From Burkholderia aenigmatica (GTDB lineage Bacteria; Pseudomonadota; Gammaproteobacteria; Burkholderiales; Burkholderiaceae), in NCBI RefSeq assembly GCF_902499175.1, contig NZ_CABVQC010000012.1, positions 86,965 through 150,964 on the forward strand: DNA of 64,000 bases, written 5' to 3'. This document shows positions 9,736 through 18,774 of the stretch, in pieces. The notes beneath the pieces are model-generated. The model was given only the letters and a program-made list of their open reading frames with translations. It was not told the DNA's origin and did not search any database. Position numbers and translations under genes: made by a program. Within the stretch, counting starts at the first letter, position 1. Every line of letters begins with the position of its first letter.

Positions 9736-10134
9736 ATGGCAACTCCTGTCATTTCCGGCGACGGCATCTTCTCGCACGTCTTCATCGGCGCCGCCGACGT
9801 TCAGAAGTCGGCCGCGTTCTACGACGCCGCTCTGGGTGCGCTCGGCATCAAGAACCTCGGCCCGTTCGGCAACGGGTGGGTGCTTTTCGGGCGTGAGAAG
9901 CCCGCTTTCATCGTTGCCCGCCCTGGCAACGGTGAAGTGCCCTCCAGCAATGGCGCAACGATCGGCTTTGCTGCCGCAACGCCCGCCGACGTGGATGCAT
10001 TCCATGCCGCCGGCCTTGCCGCAGGCGGCACCGACGAGGGCCAGCCTGGCGCGCGTGGTCACCTGCCCGGCGCCTATGCGGCCTACCTGCGCGATCCGGC
10101 GGGCAACAAGGTCTGCTCGTACGCCTTCGTCTGA
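9736..10134 (+). CDS. VOC (glyoxalase/dioxygenase fold) family protein
   Basis: This 132-aa single-domain vicinal-oxygen-chelate protein starts FSHVFIGAADVQKSAAFYDAAL, which locates as ADVQKSAAFYDAAL at residues 19-32, a typical VOC strand-helix motif. It ends with AYLRDPAGNKVCSY, the usual second half-motif. It starts 53 bp after frmA, with an AGGAAAACTA ribosome region. In a formaldehyde operon it could handle a glutathione adduct or an aldehyde by-product, but VOC proteins are too diverse to name the reaction. Confidence 0.85.
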   Translation: MATPVISGDGIFSHVFIGAADVQKSAAFYDAALGALGIKNLGPFGNGWVLFGREKPAFIVARPGNGEVPSSNGATIGFAAATPADVDAFHAAGLAAGGTDEGQPGARGHLPGAYAAYLRDPAGNKVCSYAFV

Positions 10135-10236
10135 AAGCAAGGAAGCTGAGGGCGCCCCGGAAGGGCCGGCACAAGTCTCTATAGGGCGAGCCTGTTAGAC
10201 AAACCGTGTAGAGCGGTGCCTGCTCGTGAAGGTCGG

Positions 10237-10269
10237 CCCGCAGCCGTGCGCGAAACGCATGGCTGCGGG
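10237..10269 (+). promoter_or_regulatory. Strong intercistronic hairpin before the DUF3422 gene
   Basis: A 14-bp stem, including one G-U pair, closes a 5-nt CGAAA loop; the arms are CCCGCAGCCGTGCG and CGCATGGCTGCGGG. It lies inside the frm gene set, 48 bp upstream of the DUF3422 start, and is not followed by a T tract. It could be an mRNA-stability or processing element or an attenuator. Confidence 0.6.
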
Positions 10270-10317
10270 CATTTGCCTGGAAACGTGTTTTTTCAACAAA
10301 TGAGGAGTGAGGTCGTT

Positions 10318-11652
10318 ATGAAAGAGCCGGCCAACATCACGATGACGACCGCACCGCCCGCCTGGACAGCCACCGTGTACGGCATGCCGGCCTATGCCGA
10401 TCGGGCCGCAGCCGTGGGCGAAGTGCACGCCCGCCCGCATCTGTTGATTCAGGCCCCTCGCGGCATATTGCAGCTCGCTTTCATGACCGAAGGCGACATT
10501 GCCAGGGATCAGGTGGCGATGAACGAGTTGTCTCAACGCTTCGGCGTTGCCGAACCCGACCATGCCATGCCGCTTCACGGCTTGACGTGGGATGAAGGCG
10601 ACCTGCACTGCGAAAAGCACACCGAGTTCTCGACGTATCTCTGGTGCGCTTCGCTTGACGCCGAGACCGGAGAACCCTGCGGAGAAAATCCGTTCGAGCG
10701 CGGATTTGTCCCCCCCGGCCCGGTCGTATCCGGCATCCGTTTGAGACTGCTTCCCTGGACGCCGCAAACGGAGAAGGAGGCCGATCGCTTCGATGCCGCC
10801 AGCCTGTGCTACTCACTGGTGGAGAACGGCTCTGCCGCCATTCTGACCGACTTCCGACAGGACGAGGATGGCCTGACGCAGATCCTCATCCTCGCCCGCG
10901 ATTTGAACCCGACGCGGGCGGGTGCGCTAGCCCAACGTCTGCTGGAAATCGAGACTTACCGTACCTTGGCGTTGCTGTCCCTGCCGTTGACACGATCGAT
11001 GACATCGGAACTGCGACGCATGGAGTCGCGACTTGCAGCGATCACCGACGAGATGTGTACGAGCGTGGCAGAACGGCGCGACAGCGACGTGCTGCTATCC
11101 GATTTGACCGGCCTGGCTGCCGAGCTGGAAGCTGAAGTTGCGGCGAATCTCTATCGCTTCGGGGCTAGCCGTGCGTACTACGAGATCGTCGAGGAAAGGC
11201 TTGCAGCGCTTTCCGAAGTGGCCGTATCCGGGTACTGCACCTGGACGGATTTCCTGCAGCGTCGCATCGCTCCCGCCATGCGGACATGCCAATCCGTAAA
11301 GGAGCGCCAGGCCAAGCTCTCCGACAAGCTGACCCGGGCCATCGCGTTACTGCGTTCCTGGATCGACGTCGAACTCGAACGCCAGAACCGGGATCTGCTG
11401 ACCTCGATGAACAACCGCGCCCAGATGCAATTGCGTCTTCAGCAAACCGTCGAAGGTCTGTCGGTCGCGGCGATCTCTTATTACGTCGTGAGTCTTCTCG
11501 GCTATCTGCTCAAGGGCATTCCGGTCGTTCACGACGTTGTGGCGCCGGTGACGGCGGCTCTGGTACCTGTAGTAATGCTGACGATCTGGTGGGTCGTGCG
11601 CAGGATCAGACACGCCCACCGCGATGCGGTTGCGGAAGAGAAACCTTCCTGA
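10318..11652 (+). CDS. DUF3422 family membrane-anchored protein
   Basis: This is a 444-aa DUF3422 protein, starting MKEPANITM after an AGGAGTGAGG ribosome site (an upstream in-frame ATG at 10216 would put the start before the hairpin and lacks such a site). The long N-terminal part is soluble, with conserved HARPHLLIQAP (residues about 38-48). The middle is charged and helical, likely coiled-coil, and two membrane segments close the protein (VAAISYYVVSLLGYLLKGI and VTAALVPVVMLTIWWVV) before a basic tail. The topology places the soluble domain in the cytoplasm. The function is unknown. Its place between frmA and frmB suggests a role in formaldehyde or thiol-aldehyde stress. Confidence 0.85.
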   Translation: MKEPANITMTTAPPAWTATVYGMPAYADRAAAVGEVHARPHLLIQAPRGILQLAFMTEGDIARDQVAMNELSQRFGVAEPDHAMPLHGLTWDEGDLHCEKHTEFSTYLWCASLDAETGEPCGENPFERGFVPPGPVVSGIRLRLLPWTPQTEKEADRFDAASLCYSLVENGSAAILTDFRQDEDGLTQILILARDLNPTRAGALAQRLLEIETYRTLALLSLPLTRSMTSELRRMESRLAAITDEMCTSVAERRDSDVLLSDLTGLAAELEAEVAANLYRFGASRAYYEIVEERLAALSEVAVSGYCTWTDFLQRRIAPAMRTCQSVKERQAKLSDKLTRAIALLRSWIDVELERQNRDLLTSMNNRAQMQLRLQQTVEGLSVAAISYYVVSLLGYLLKGIPVVHDVVAPVTAALVPVVMLTIWWVVRRIRHAHRDAVAEEKPS

Positions 11653-11710
11653 TGGACCGCATCTCTGGCGCGCGATTGCAGCGCTATTCGTTTTAATACC
11701 GGAGAACAAC

Positions 11711-12541
11711 ATGGAACGCGTCGAACATCACGCCAGCTTTGACGGCTGGCAGGACGTCTATCAGCATGAATCGAAGACGCTGGGCTGCACGATGAAGGTC
11801 GGTATCTACCTGCCTCCGCAGGCGCAGCACGGCAAGGTGCCGGTGCTGTACTGGCTTTCGGGCCTCACCTGCACCGAGCAGAATTTCATCACGAAGTCCG
11901 CGGTTCAGCGCCATGCGGCCGAACATGGCATTGCCATCGTCGCACCGGATAGCAGCGCTCGAGGCGAAGGCGTTGCGGATGATCCTGCCTATGACCTTGG
12001 GCAGGGGGCAAGTTTCTACGTCAATGCGACACAGGCCCCTTGGTCAGCGAACTATCGAATGTATGACTACGTCGTGGAGGAGTTGCCTGCGCTGATAGAG
12101 GCCAATTTTCCCGTGACAGCGGAGCGAAGCATCAGCGGCCACTCCATGGGGGGACACGGCGCGTTGGTCATTGCCCTTCGCAATCCGGACCGCTATCGAA
12201 GCGTCTCGGCCTTCTCGCCGATCGTCGCCCCCACCCGGGTTCCGTGGGGCCACAAGGCGCTGGAGGCCTACCTGGGCAGCGACCGGGAAGCATGGATGCA
12301 GTACGACACCGTGGAGTTGATTCGCACCGTGCACGAGCGTTTGCCGTTGCTGGTGGATCAGGGCCTGGGCGACGAATTCCTGGAGAGCCAGCTTCAGCCC
12401 GACTTGCTGCGCAAAGCCTGCGACGAGACGGGGCATCCGCTCACGTTGAATCTGCGCCCGGGCTACGACCACAGCTACTACTTCATTGCCAGCTTCATTG
12501 GCGAGCATATGGCACACCATGCGTCAGCGCTGAAACGCTGA
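11711..12541 (+). CDS. frmB: S-formylglutathione hydrolase
   Basis: This 276-aa alpha/beta hydrolase (esterase D family) cleaves S-formylglutathione to formate and glutathione, completing formaldehyde detoxification. The nucleophile elbow is GHSMGG with Ser145; His254 in GYDHSYYF is the triad histidine, and an Asp near 221 (GLGDEFLE) is the likely third residue. The oxyanion-side motif WLSGLTCTEQNF is at residues 48-59. The start at ATGGAACGC follows a GGAGAAC ribosome site; a longer in-frame start would overlap the upstream gene. It is 58 bp after the DUF3422 gene and 18 bp before ndh, consistent with co-transcription. Confidence 0.95.
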   Translation: MERVEHHASFDGWQDVYQHESKTLGCTMKVGIYLPPQAQHGKVPVLYWLSGLTCTEQNFITKSAVQRHAAEHGIAIVAPDSSARGEGVADDPAYDLGQGASFYVNATQAPWSANYRMYDYVVEELPALIEANFPVTAERSISGHSMGGHGALVIALRNPDRYRSVSAFSPIVAPTRVPWGHKALEAYLGSDREAWMQYDTVELIRTVHERLPLLVDQGLGDEFLESQLQPDLLRKACDETGHPLTLNLRPGYDHSYYFIASFIGEHMAHHASALKR

Positions 12542-12559
12542 GCGAGAGGAGATCAGGTC

Positions 12560-13867
12560 ATGATACGGACCGCAAAAAACCGACATCACGTCGTCATCAT
12601 CGGAGCAGGCTTCGGCGGGATCGAGGCTGCCAACCAGCTTGCTGGTGCCGAGGTCGATGTGACGATCATCGATCGGCGCAATCATCACTTGTTCCAACCG
12701 TTGCTTTACCAGGTTGCAGGGGCGTCTCTCGCGACATCGGAGATCGCCTGGCCTATTCGCCACCTGTTTCGCAATCGCCCGGAAGTGAACACGTTGATGG
12801 CGGAAGTGGAAGGTATCGATCAGGACGCGCGCCAGGTCATTCTCAGCAATGGATCGAGGCAAAACTACGATACGCTCGTGCTCGCGACTGGCGCTACCCA
12901 CGCCTATTTCGGACATGACGAATGGGGGGCTTTCGCGCCGGGGTTGAAGACGCTGGAAGATGCCACGACCATTCGGGGCCGAATCCTCGCGGCCTTCGAG
13001 GAGGCCGAGCGCACGAGCGATCCCCTGCAGCGTGCCGCGCTGCAGACGTTCGTCATCATCGGTGGTGGTCCCACCGGCGTTGAACTGGCCGGAACCATCG
13101 CCGAGCTTGCACGAGACACGCTGGCGCGTGACTTCCGCTCAATCGATCCGAGTACGTCGCGTGTCGTGCTGATCGAGGCTGGCCCGCGCCTGTTGTCCGT
13201 CTTTCCGGAGGATCTTTCGGCCTATACACGCCAGGCGCTCGAAAAGCTCGGGGTCGAGGTCGTGCTGGGTACGCCTGTCACCGAATGCTCGGCAAACGGC
13301 GTGGTGTATGGCGGCAAGCCCCTATCGGCCAAGACCATCGTCTGGGCCGCCGGCGTCCAGGCGTCTCCCGCCGCCCGTTGGTTGGGTGCTGCGTCTGATC
13401 GTGCCGGTCGAGTGGTCGTTCGCCCTGACCTGACGGTCGCTGGTCACCCGGAGGTCTTCGTCATCGGCGATACGGCGTCCTGCACCATGGCCAACGGGAA
13501 ACCCGTGCCGGGCATCGCTCCGGCGGCCAAGCAACAAGGCAAGTACGTCGCCAATCTCATCGGACGCCGCTTGAAGGGCGAGCCCGTTGACGCGCCCTTC
13601 AAATACCGGCATCAGGGGAACCTGGCAACCATCGGCCGCAGCTTGGCAGTGATAGACATGGGGCGGGTGAAGCTGCGTGGTTCCTTTGCGTGGTGGATCT
13701 GGAAGCTCGCGCATATCTACTTTCTGATCGGTACGCGAAATCGCCTCAGCGTCGCGTTGAGCTGGGTGTGGAACCACAGCATCGGCTACCGGGGCGCTCG
13801 CATCATCATGCATGCGAGCACCGACGAGAATCCCACGGTGTTGGACAAATCCGCCTCCCTGGATTGA
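12560..13867 (+). CDS. ndh: Type II NADH dehydrogenase-like FAD oxidoreductase
   Basis: This is a 435-aa two-dinucleotide-fold flavoprotein. The FAD motif GAGFGG (residues 15-20) opens the protein, the NADH motif GGGPTG is near residue 170, and VFVIGDTAS near 305 is the second FAD contact. NDH-2 enzymes pass electrons from NADH to quinone at the inner membrane without pumping protons. The C-terminal third contains the amphipathic WWIWKLAHIYFLIG segment that probably sits on the membrane. Following frmB by 18 bp, it may reoxidise the NADH made by FrmA. That link is inference. Confidence 0.9.
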   Translation: MIRTAKNRHHVVIIGAGFGGIEAANQLAGAEVDVTIIDRRNHHLFQPLLYQVAGASLATSEIAWPIRHLFRNRPEVNTLMAEVEGIDQDARQVILSNGSRQNYDTLVLATGATHAYFGHDEWGAFAPGLKTLEDATTIRGRILAAFEEAERTSDPLQRAALQTFVIIGGGPTGVELAGTIAELARDTLARDFRSIDPSTSRVVLIEAGPRLLSVFPEDLSAYTRQALEKLGVEVVLGTPVTECSANGVVYGGKPLSAKTIVWAAGVQASPAARWLGAASDRAGRVVVRPDLTVAGHPEVFVIGDTASCTMANGKPVPGIAPAAKQQGKYVANLIGRRLKGEPVDAPFKYRHQGNLATIGRSLAVIDMGRVKLRGSFAWWIWKLAHIYFLIGTRNRLSVALSWVWNHSIGYRGARIIMHASTDENPTVLDKSASLD

Positions 13868-14039
13868 GAGGGTCAACGTTACCGGAACGTCAAAGCACGA
13901 AAATCAAAGCCCCCATCCCGCGCACCGCTGGCTCCGACAGACGATCGTGTCGCTGTTCACGCGCCCGGCGGAGCAGCCGGGCAGCACGGCGCGCCCGGCC
14001 ACCCGGCGCGCCGCCCGCTAGATGCGCGGGCGTGTCGCT

Positions 14040-14672
14040 TTAGACATTCGACACCAGCAGCCTGATCCCGGCCACGCCGAACACGACGGCGAGACACGCT
14101 TCCATCGCGCGCCGGCCGCGCACGTACAGCCGGCGCGCGCCGTCCATCGAGAACACGAGCGCATAGCCGCCGAACACCAGGCACCCGATCGCAAGGCAGC
14201 CCGGCACGACCGCGCCATGCGACGCACCCGCGCCGTTCGACGACAGCGCGACGATCGACACCCACACGAGGATCGCTTTCGGATTGGTCAGGTGCAGCAT
14301 CGCGCCGCGCACATAGAAGCGCGACAGCCGCTGCTCGCCCGCCGCGTTCAGCGACGCTGCCGCGTTGCCCGACAGCGCCGTGCGCCCCGACTTGAACGCG
14401 AGCCACAGCAGGTACACCCCGCCGAAGAGCTTGATCGCGACCAGCAGCTTCGACCACGCGAGCAGCGCGGCCGACACGCCGAGCGCCGCCACCGTCGCCC
14501 AGAACATCGACCCGGAAATGACGCCGAGCGCGAACGCGAGCGCCGCCTTGCGGCCCTGGTTCGCGGCGACCGACATGATCGCGAGATTGCTCGGCCCGGG
14601 GCTGGCCGTACCGATGAAATAGGCGGTGTAGGCCAGCAACAGGTTGGCCGAGAAGAAGGCGTGGACGCTCAT
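14040..14672 (-). CDS. LysE-family amino-acid exporter
   Basis: This is a 210-aa inner-membrane protein with about six hydrophobic segments and the LysE/RhtB signature IGTASPGPSNLAIMS (residues about 19-33) followed by NQGRKAAL. The family exports amino acids or their analogues. The start MSVHAFFSANLL is chosen because the longer frame adds an Arg-rich, non-membrane N terminus. It is convergent with ndh across a 170-bp gap and has no obvious partner gene. The substrate cannot be read from the sequence. Confidence 0.88.
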   Translation of the reverse strand: MSVHAFFSANLLLAYTAYFIGTASPGPSNLAIMSVAANQGRKAALAFALGVISGSMFWATVAALGVSAALLAWSKLLVAIKLFGGVYLLWLAFKSGRTALSGNAAASLNAAGEQRLSRFYVRGAMLHLTNPKAILVWVSIVALSSNGAGASHGAVVPGCLAIGCLVFGGYALVFSMDGARRLYVRGRRAMEACLAVVFGVAGIRLLVSNV

Positions 14673-15271
14673 GTCGAACCTCGCAGGGATGATCGGGAGA
14701 TTGTTGGCAAACGCGCGCCGCCTGCCCATGGACAATTGGCCTGTAATTCGCTGGGCCAGTTGCCAGTTGGGCGGTCGCGCAACCGGATCGCAGCCGGCGA
14801 ATCCGTCTCGTTTTTGAAACACTCGTCACATTCCCCTGCGGTTTTTGCCGACCCTGGCGGCCGTCCCGTCCCACCGCGTCCGGCCGGCCGAACGCTTGGC
14901 AGGCGCAGGCGGCACGCACGGGCCGCCTCGTTTCGTCGATCCGGCGAGGCACGCGCCGCGCAATTTATCCCGCCGTTACGTTACATCCGTGAAGCATTTC
15001 GCCTCGCCGCACCGCCCGCCGTACCCGACATGCATCGCGCCGCGCATGTCGATGGCCGCCTCGATCACCTCCGCCCCCCAGTATCGGCGGGACTCGCCGC
15101 CGCGCGCCGCAGCGCGGCTCAGCCCTGCTCGACAATGGTCTCGCGGCGCTGGTACGGAACCTGCATTCCATTCGGGGGACAGCCGCGCCGTTCATCGCGC
15201 GGACACGAATCCACCCTCGGGCGCACCCACCGGATACGCCCGATCGATCCGCGCAAGCAACGAGGCCCTTC
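14673..15271. other. Intergenic region between the LysE gene and the 15272 gene
   Basis: This 600-bp region has only overlapping Arg/Pro-rich frames without gene-like composition. It must contain the divergent promoters of the LysE gene and the small gene at 15272. I see no strong repeat or RNA. Confidence 0.45.
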
Positions 15272-15595
15272 ATGGATGCGCTGCCCAATTCGTCCGACAC
15301 GTCGTTCCAGCTCTTTCTCGCGAAGCTGCTCGAACAGCCGTTGCCCGACTGGACCGAAAAACAGCAGATGGAACTCGAGATGGCGCGCTCGCTGTCCACC
15401 GAAATGGTCCACCTCGCCGAGGACATGCGCGGCCGCACGCCCGATCTCGCGCGCTGCCTCGTGCTGCTCCGCTACGCGAAGGTGCTCGACTTCATGCTGA
15501 CGTCGCTCGCCGCGCACCGCGACATTCATCCGCAGACGCTGCGCACGCTGTTCCGGCTCGCGAACCTGAAAGTCGACGATGCGTATCCGGCCTGA
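15272..15595 (+). CDS. Conserved small hypothetical protein
   Basis: This is a 107-aa soluble, mostly helical acidic protein (FQLFLAKLLEQPLPDW near the start, then MARSLSTEMVHLAEDM). No membrane segment, signal peptide or metal motif is seen. Codon use fits the genome, and the regular alternation of hydrophobic and charged residues argues for a real protein. I do not recognise the family. It leads a short plus-strand run with the genes at 15665 and 15895. Confidence 0.6.
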   Translation: MDALPNSSDTSFQLFLAKLLEQPLPDWTEKQQMELEMARSLSTEMVHLAEDMRGRTPDLARCLVLLRYAKVLDFMLTSLAAHRDIHPQTLRTLFRLANLKVDDAYPA

Positions 15596-15664
15596 GCCGG
15601 CACCATGCAGCGGCGGCCGCGGCAGCCCTGCCCGATCCGCGCGCATGCCCGATGACCTCGCCGC

Positions 15665-15898
15665 ATGAGCATCAGGAACCGGAAATCCCGGCTGGCCGGC
15701 GCACTCGGCGTGTTCGTGAAGCGCTACGGGCGCAAGGCGCAGAAGCATCACGACCCGAACGACCGCCGCTACGATCACGACGTCGAGCGCACGATGCTGC
15801 GCTTGTCGCCGGCCGACCTCTCCGATCTGCTGGCCGACGCTGACGCCAGCGCGGACGACGCCGAGGCCGGTTTCGCCGAGGTGAGACGCACGCCGTGA
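15665..15898 (+). CDS. Small hypothetical protein
   Basis: This is a 77-aa protein with a basic N-terminal half (RNRKSRLAGALGVFVKRYGRKAQKHH) and an acidic C-terminal half (SDLLADADASADDAEAGF). It ends in GTGA, overlapping the start of the next gene by 4 bp, which indicates translational coupling and supports both frames. No family is recognised; the charge split suggests a nucleic-acid or protein contact through the basic half, which is speculative. Confidence 0.6.
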   Translation: MSIRNRKSRLAGALGVFVKRYGRKAQKHHDPNDRRYDHDVERTMLRLSPADLSDLLADADASADDAEAGFAEVRRTP

Positions 15899-16440
15899 AC
15901 GCTGCCGACTTCGACCGGATCTGGCCGGCCATCTGCGAAACCCCGGCCTGGTCCGTGACGAAAGGCCAGGGCAGCTTTCTCACGTTCGAATTCGGGCAAC
16001 CCGCGCTGCATGTCAGGGAGCCGATCGCCGGCTCGCGCGGCCTGTCCGCGGCGGCACGCGACAGGCTCGCGTCGCGGCACGTGACGGTCACCGGCAACGG
16101 GCATCTGTGGATCTGCTACTGCCATTGGTCGATCGCGCTCGACGGTCACGAGCTCGCGCACAGCGAATCCCGGTCCGGCGACATCGCGGCTGCCGCGCAA
16201 CGTCTCGACGGGCAGATCCTGCAATCGGTCGCGCCGCGTGCCCAGCCGGGTTCGTGGGCGTTCGACTTCGACCTCGGCGGCCAGTTGACGACCTGGCCCT
16301 ACGGCGACGACCCGGCGGACGAACAGTGGCACCTCTACGACCGGCGCTCGGGCAACGTGCTGACCGCCCGCGCGGACGGCACCTGGTCGTATGGCCCGGC
16401 GAACGCGCCGCCCGGCAGCGAATCGTGCGGTTCCGACTAG
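15895..16440 (+). CDS. Hypothetical protein coupled to the 15665 gene
   Basis: This is a 181-aa soluble protein starting with GTG in the GTGA overlap. It is rich in Trp and aromatic residues (RIWPAICETPAWSV, HLWICYCHWSIALDG, FDFDLGGQLTTWPYGDD, EQWHLYDR). The C-terminal part looks like a beta-rich domain with repeated W-x-Y/L-Y patterns. No catalytic motif or export signal is seen. The function is unknown; the tight coupling suggests it works with the 77-aa protein upstream. Confidence 0.65.
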   Translation: MNAADFDRIWPAICETPAWSVTKGQGSFLTFEFGQPALHVREPIAGSRGLSAAARDRLASRHVTVTGNGHLWICYCHWSIALDGHELAHSESRSGDIAAAAQRLDGQILQSVAPRAQPGSWAFDFDLGGQLTTWPYGDDPADEQWHLYDRRSGNVLTARADGTWSYGPANAPPGSESCGSD

Positions 16441-16544
16441 CCGCCGCGGACACGCCCGTTCGGCTGCTACAGCACGCCGGGCCGATGCCGCGCATCAGCG
16501 TGACGACCGGCCCCGCCCCGCAAACGGAGGTACAATCGCGCGCC

Positions 16545-17030
16545 ATGAACGCACTTCGCCGCTTCCTGCTCCGGCACGGTGTCGCGCGACAGCTTCTGTG
16601 GGGATTCCTCCTCGTGACGCTGCTGTCCCGTGCGCTGATGTCGGGTGCCGTGATGCTCGATCCGGAAGGTCCGGATGCGGGCTCGGTGGTGCTGTGTTCG
16701 GGCCGCGGCCCGCTGATCGTCAACGTGGCCGCGCTGGCAGTCCGTTTCGATGCCGGCGCGCCGATCACACCGGCCAACGATGCGCTGGCGCTCGCCGATG
16801 CGCTCAAGCATGACGCGCATGCCGACAACACGGCATCGTCCGGAAACGGCGACAGCCTGTGCGCATTCGGTGCCGCGCTGTTCACGGCGCTGGCGTCGTT
16901 CGTATTGCTGGTGTTGCTGTTTCCCGCCGCCGCGCCGCGGCGCTTCCGGATTCACTTCGACAGTATTCCCTTCGTGCGATCGATCTTCGACGATCGCCCA
17001 CCTTCCCGCGCGCCTCCTCTGTTCTGCTGA
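16545..17030 (+). CDS. DUF2946-like membrane protein
   Basis: This is a 161-aa protein starting MNALRRFLLRHG, preceded by GGAGG and a TACAAT hexamer a few bases further on, which might also be a -10 box. It has an N-terminal hydrophobic anchor (LLWGFLLVTLLSRALMSGA), a central VVLCSGRGPLIVN segment like the cysteine motif of DUF2946 proteins, and a C-terminal hydrophobic helix (LFTALASFVLLVLLF). DUF2946 genes commonly precede PepSY/TonB-receptor genes linked to copper or iron handling, and that is the arrangement here. Confidence 0.65.
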   Translation: MNALRRFLLRHGVARQLLWGFLLVTLLSRALMSGAVMLDPEGPDAGSVVLCSGRGPLIVNVAALAVRFDAGAPITPANDALALADALKHDAHADNTASSGNGDSLCAFGAALFTALASFVLLVLLFPAAAPRRFRIHFDSIPFVRSIFDDRPPSRAPPLFC

Positions 17031-17272
17031 CGGTTCCGCCCAGCGGCTCGTGCACGTCGATGTGCATGGGCCTGCACGCCATTCGTCTCATACGACCTGA
17101 TTCAAGCGTTCACCCGCCTGCCCGCATCGCGCGGGCGACGCCGTCATGCGCCCCGCCTGCGCGTGGCGCCGCGCCGCCCGTTCCATCGATGCGCGCTGGC
17201 GGGCGCGACGCACGTTGACGTCCGCCGGCCCGCGCCGGCGTGGCCGCTCAACGAACACGAGGAGCTGACACC

Positions 17273-18736
17273 ATGTCGACCACCGTCGAGCGGGCCATCT
17301 CGCCCGCCCAATCCGCCCACGCCGGCTACCGGACGCTCTGGCGCTGGCACTTCTATGCCGGCCTGTTCGTCATGCCGTTCCTGGTGGTCCTCGCGATCAC
17401 CGGAACGCTCTATTGCTTCCAGCCGCAGATCGAGCCGTTGCTGTATCCGCACCGGCTCGTCGTCGAGCCGCGTGCCACGCCGCGACTCGATCCCGACGCG
17501 CTGCTCGCGAACGCGCGCACCGCGATGCCGGCCGGCGCGACGCCGGTTTCCATGCAGGTCTCGACCGCGCCGGACCGCAGCGCCGAATACGTGTTCCGGC
17601 TGCGCGACGGCAGCCGCGAGAGCGTGTACGTGAACCCGTACGACGGCAGCGTGCTCGGCACGCTGAGCGTCGAGAACCGCTTCATGCAGATCGACCGGAT
17701 GCTGCATCGCAAGCTGCTGCTCGGCAAGACGGGCGAACTGCTGATGGAGCTCGCCGCGTGCTGGACCTTCGTGATGATCGGCACCGGCATCGCGCTGTGG
17801 TGGCCACGAGGCGCTGCGCGCGTCGCGCAGGCGCTGCGCCCCGACCTGTCGCTGCGCGGCCGACCGCTGTGGAAGAACATTCACGCGACGGCCGGCATCT
17901 GGCTCGCGGCCGGCACGGTGGCATTCATCCTGACGGGGCTGCCGTGGTCGGGCTCGTGGGGCAAGAATTTCAAGGCGCTGGCCGCGACCGTGAACCTCGG
18001 TGCGCCGGAAGGCGCATGGGGCGGCGGGTCGGTGCGCTCGACCCGCCCGGGTGCCGCTACGGCGCCCGCGCCGGCCCAGGCCGCGGCGCCGGCCGGCCAT
18101 CACCACGCATCCGGCGAATCGATGCCGGGAATGGTGATGGACGACCTGCCGTTGCCGCAAACGCCGTGGGCAGTCGGCAACGTGCCCGTCCCGCATTCGC
18201 CGTCGGCACCGACGCCGGCACCGCTGCCGCCGGCCCGCGCGATCGCGATCGTCGCGGGCGTCGGCGTGACGAGCGGCTACACGCTCGCGCTGCCGTCCGG
18301 CGCGGACGGCGTGTTCACCGCGTCGTACTTCCCGGACGACCCGAAGGCCGAGCGAACGATCTACATCGACCAGTACAGCGGGGCCGTCCTGAAGGACATC
18401 CGCTATGAGGACTACGGCGCGGTCTCGCGGGCCGTGTCGTACGGCACGTCGCTGCACATGGGCCGCTACTTCGGGCTGGCGAACCAGATCGTCTGCGCGG
18501 TGCTGTCGCTCGGGCTCGCCGCGATGGCCGTCACGGGTACCGTGATGTGGTGGAAGCGCCGCCCGGCCCGCAAATTGGGCGCGCCGTCGCGCGAGCGCGG
18601 TGCGCCGCCGATGCGCGGCTGGATCTCGGGGCTCGTCCTGCTTGGCGTCGTCTTTCCGCTGATGGGCGCGACGATCGTCGCGGTCTGGCTGGTCGACCGC
18701 CTGCTGTTCGGCCGTGCGGCACGCGCGGCAGCGTGA
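17273..18736 (+). CDS. PepSY-associated transmembrane protein with a His/Met-rich loop
   Basis: This 487-aa inner-membrane protein of the PepSY_TM family has membrane segments at about residues 29-48, 157-176 and 206-222, then a periplasmic PepSY-like region, and final segments near 405-425 and 455-480. Paired Trp/His positions (WRWHFYAG, LHRKLLLG, IHATAGIW, LHMGRYFG) fit family members that bind haem or transfer electrons to reduce metal-siderophores. A long periplasmic loop carries HHH (276-278) and MPGMVM (284-289), a likely metal-binding patch. The start follows GAGGAG. It sits directly before the TonB receptor, so it probably processes the imported ligand. Confidence 0.85.
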   Translation: MSTTVERAISPAQSAHAGYRTLWRWHFYAGLFVMPFLVVLAITGTLYCFQPQIEPLLYPHRLVVEPRATPRLDPDALLANARTAMPAGATPVSMQVSTAPDRSAEYVFRLRDGSRESVYVNPYDGSVLGTLSVENRFMQIDRMLHRKLLLGKTGELLMELAACWTFVMIGTGIALWWPRGAARVAQALRPDLSLRGRPLWKNIHATAGIWLAAGTVAFILTGLPWSGSWGKNFKALAATVNLGAPEGAWGGGSVRSTRPGAATAPAPAQAAAPAGHHHASGESMPGMVMDDLPLPQTPWAVGNVPVPHSPSAPTPAPLPPARAIAIVAGVGVTSGYTLALPSGADGVFTASYFPDDPKAERTIYIDQYSGAVLKDIRYEDYGAVSRAVSYGTSLHMGRYFGLANQIVCAVLSLGLAAMAVTGTVMWWKRRPARKLGAPSRERGAPPMRGWISGLVLLGVVFPLMGATIVAVWLVDRLLFGRAARAAA

Positions 18737-18774
18737 TCGCGAAGCGATTCCACCGATTCGAAGGATAACGAAAC

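Noticed and set aside
10216..10317. A longer N terminus for the DUF3422 protein
   Set aside because: The upstream ATG lacks a ribosome site and the extension would encode the hairpin; the ATG at 10318 has a strong AGGAGTGAGG.
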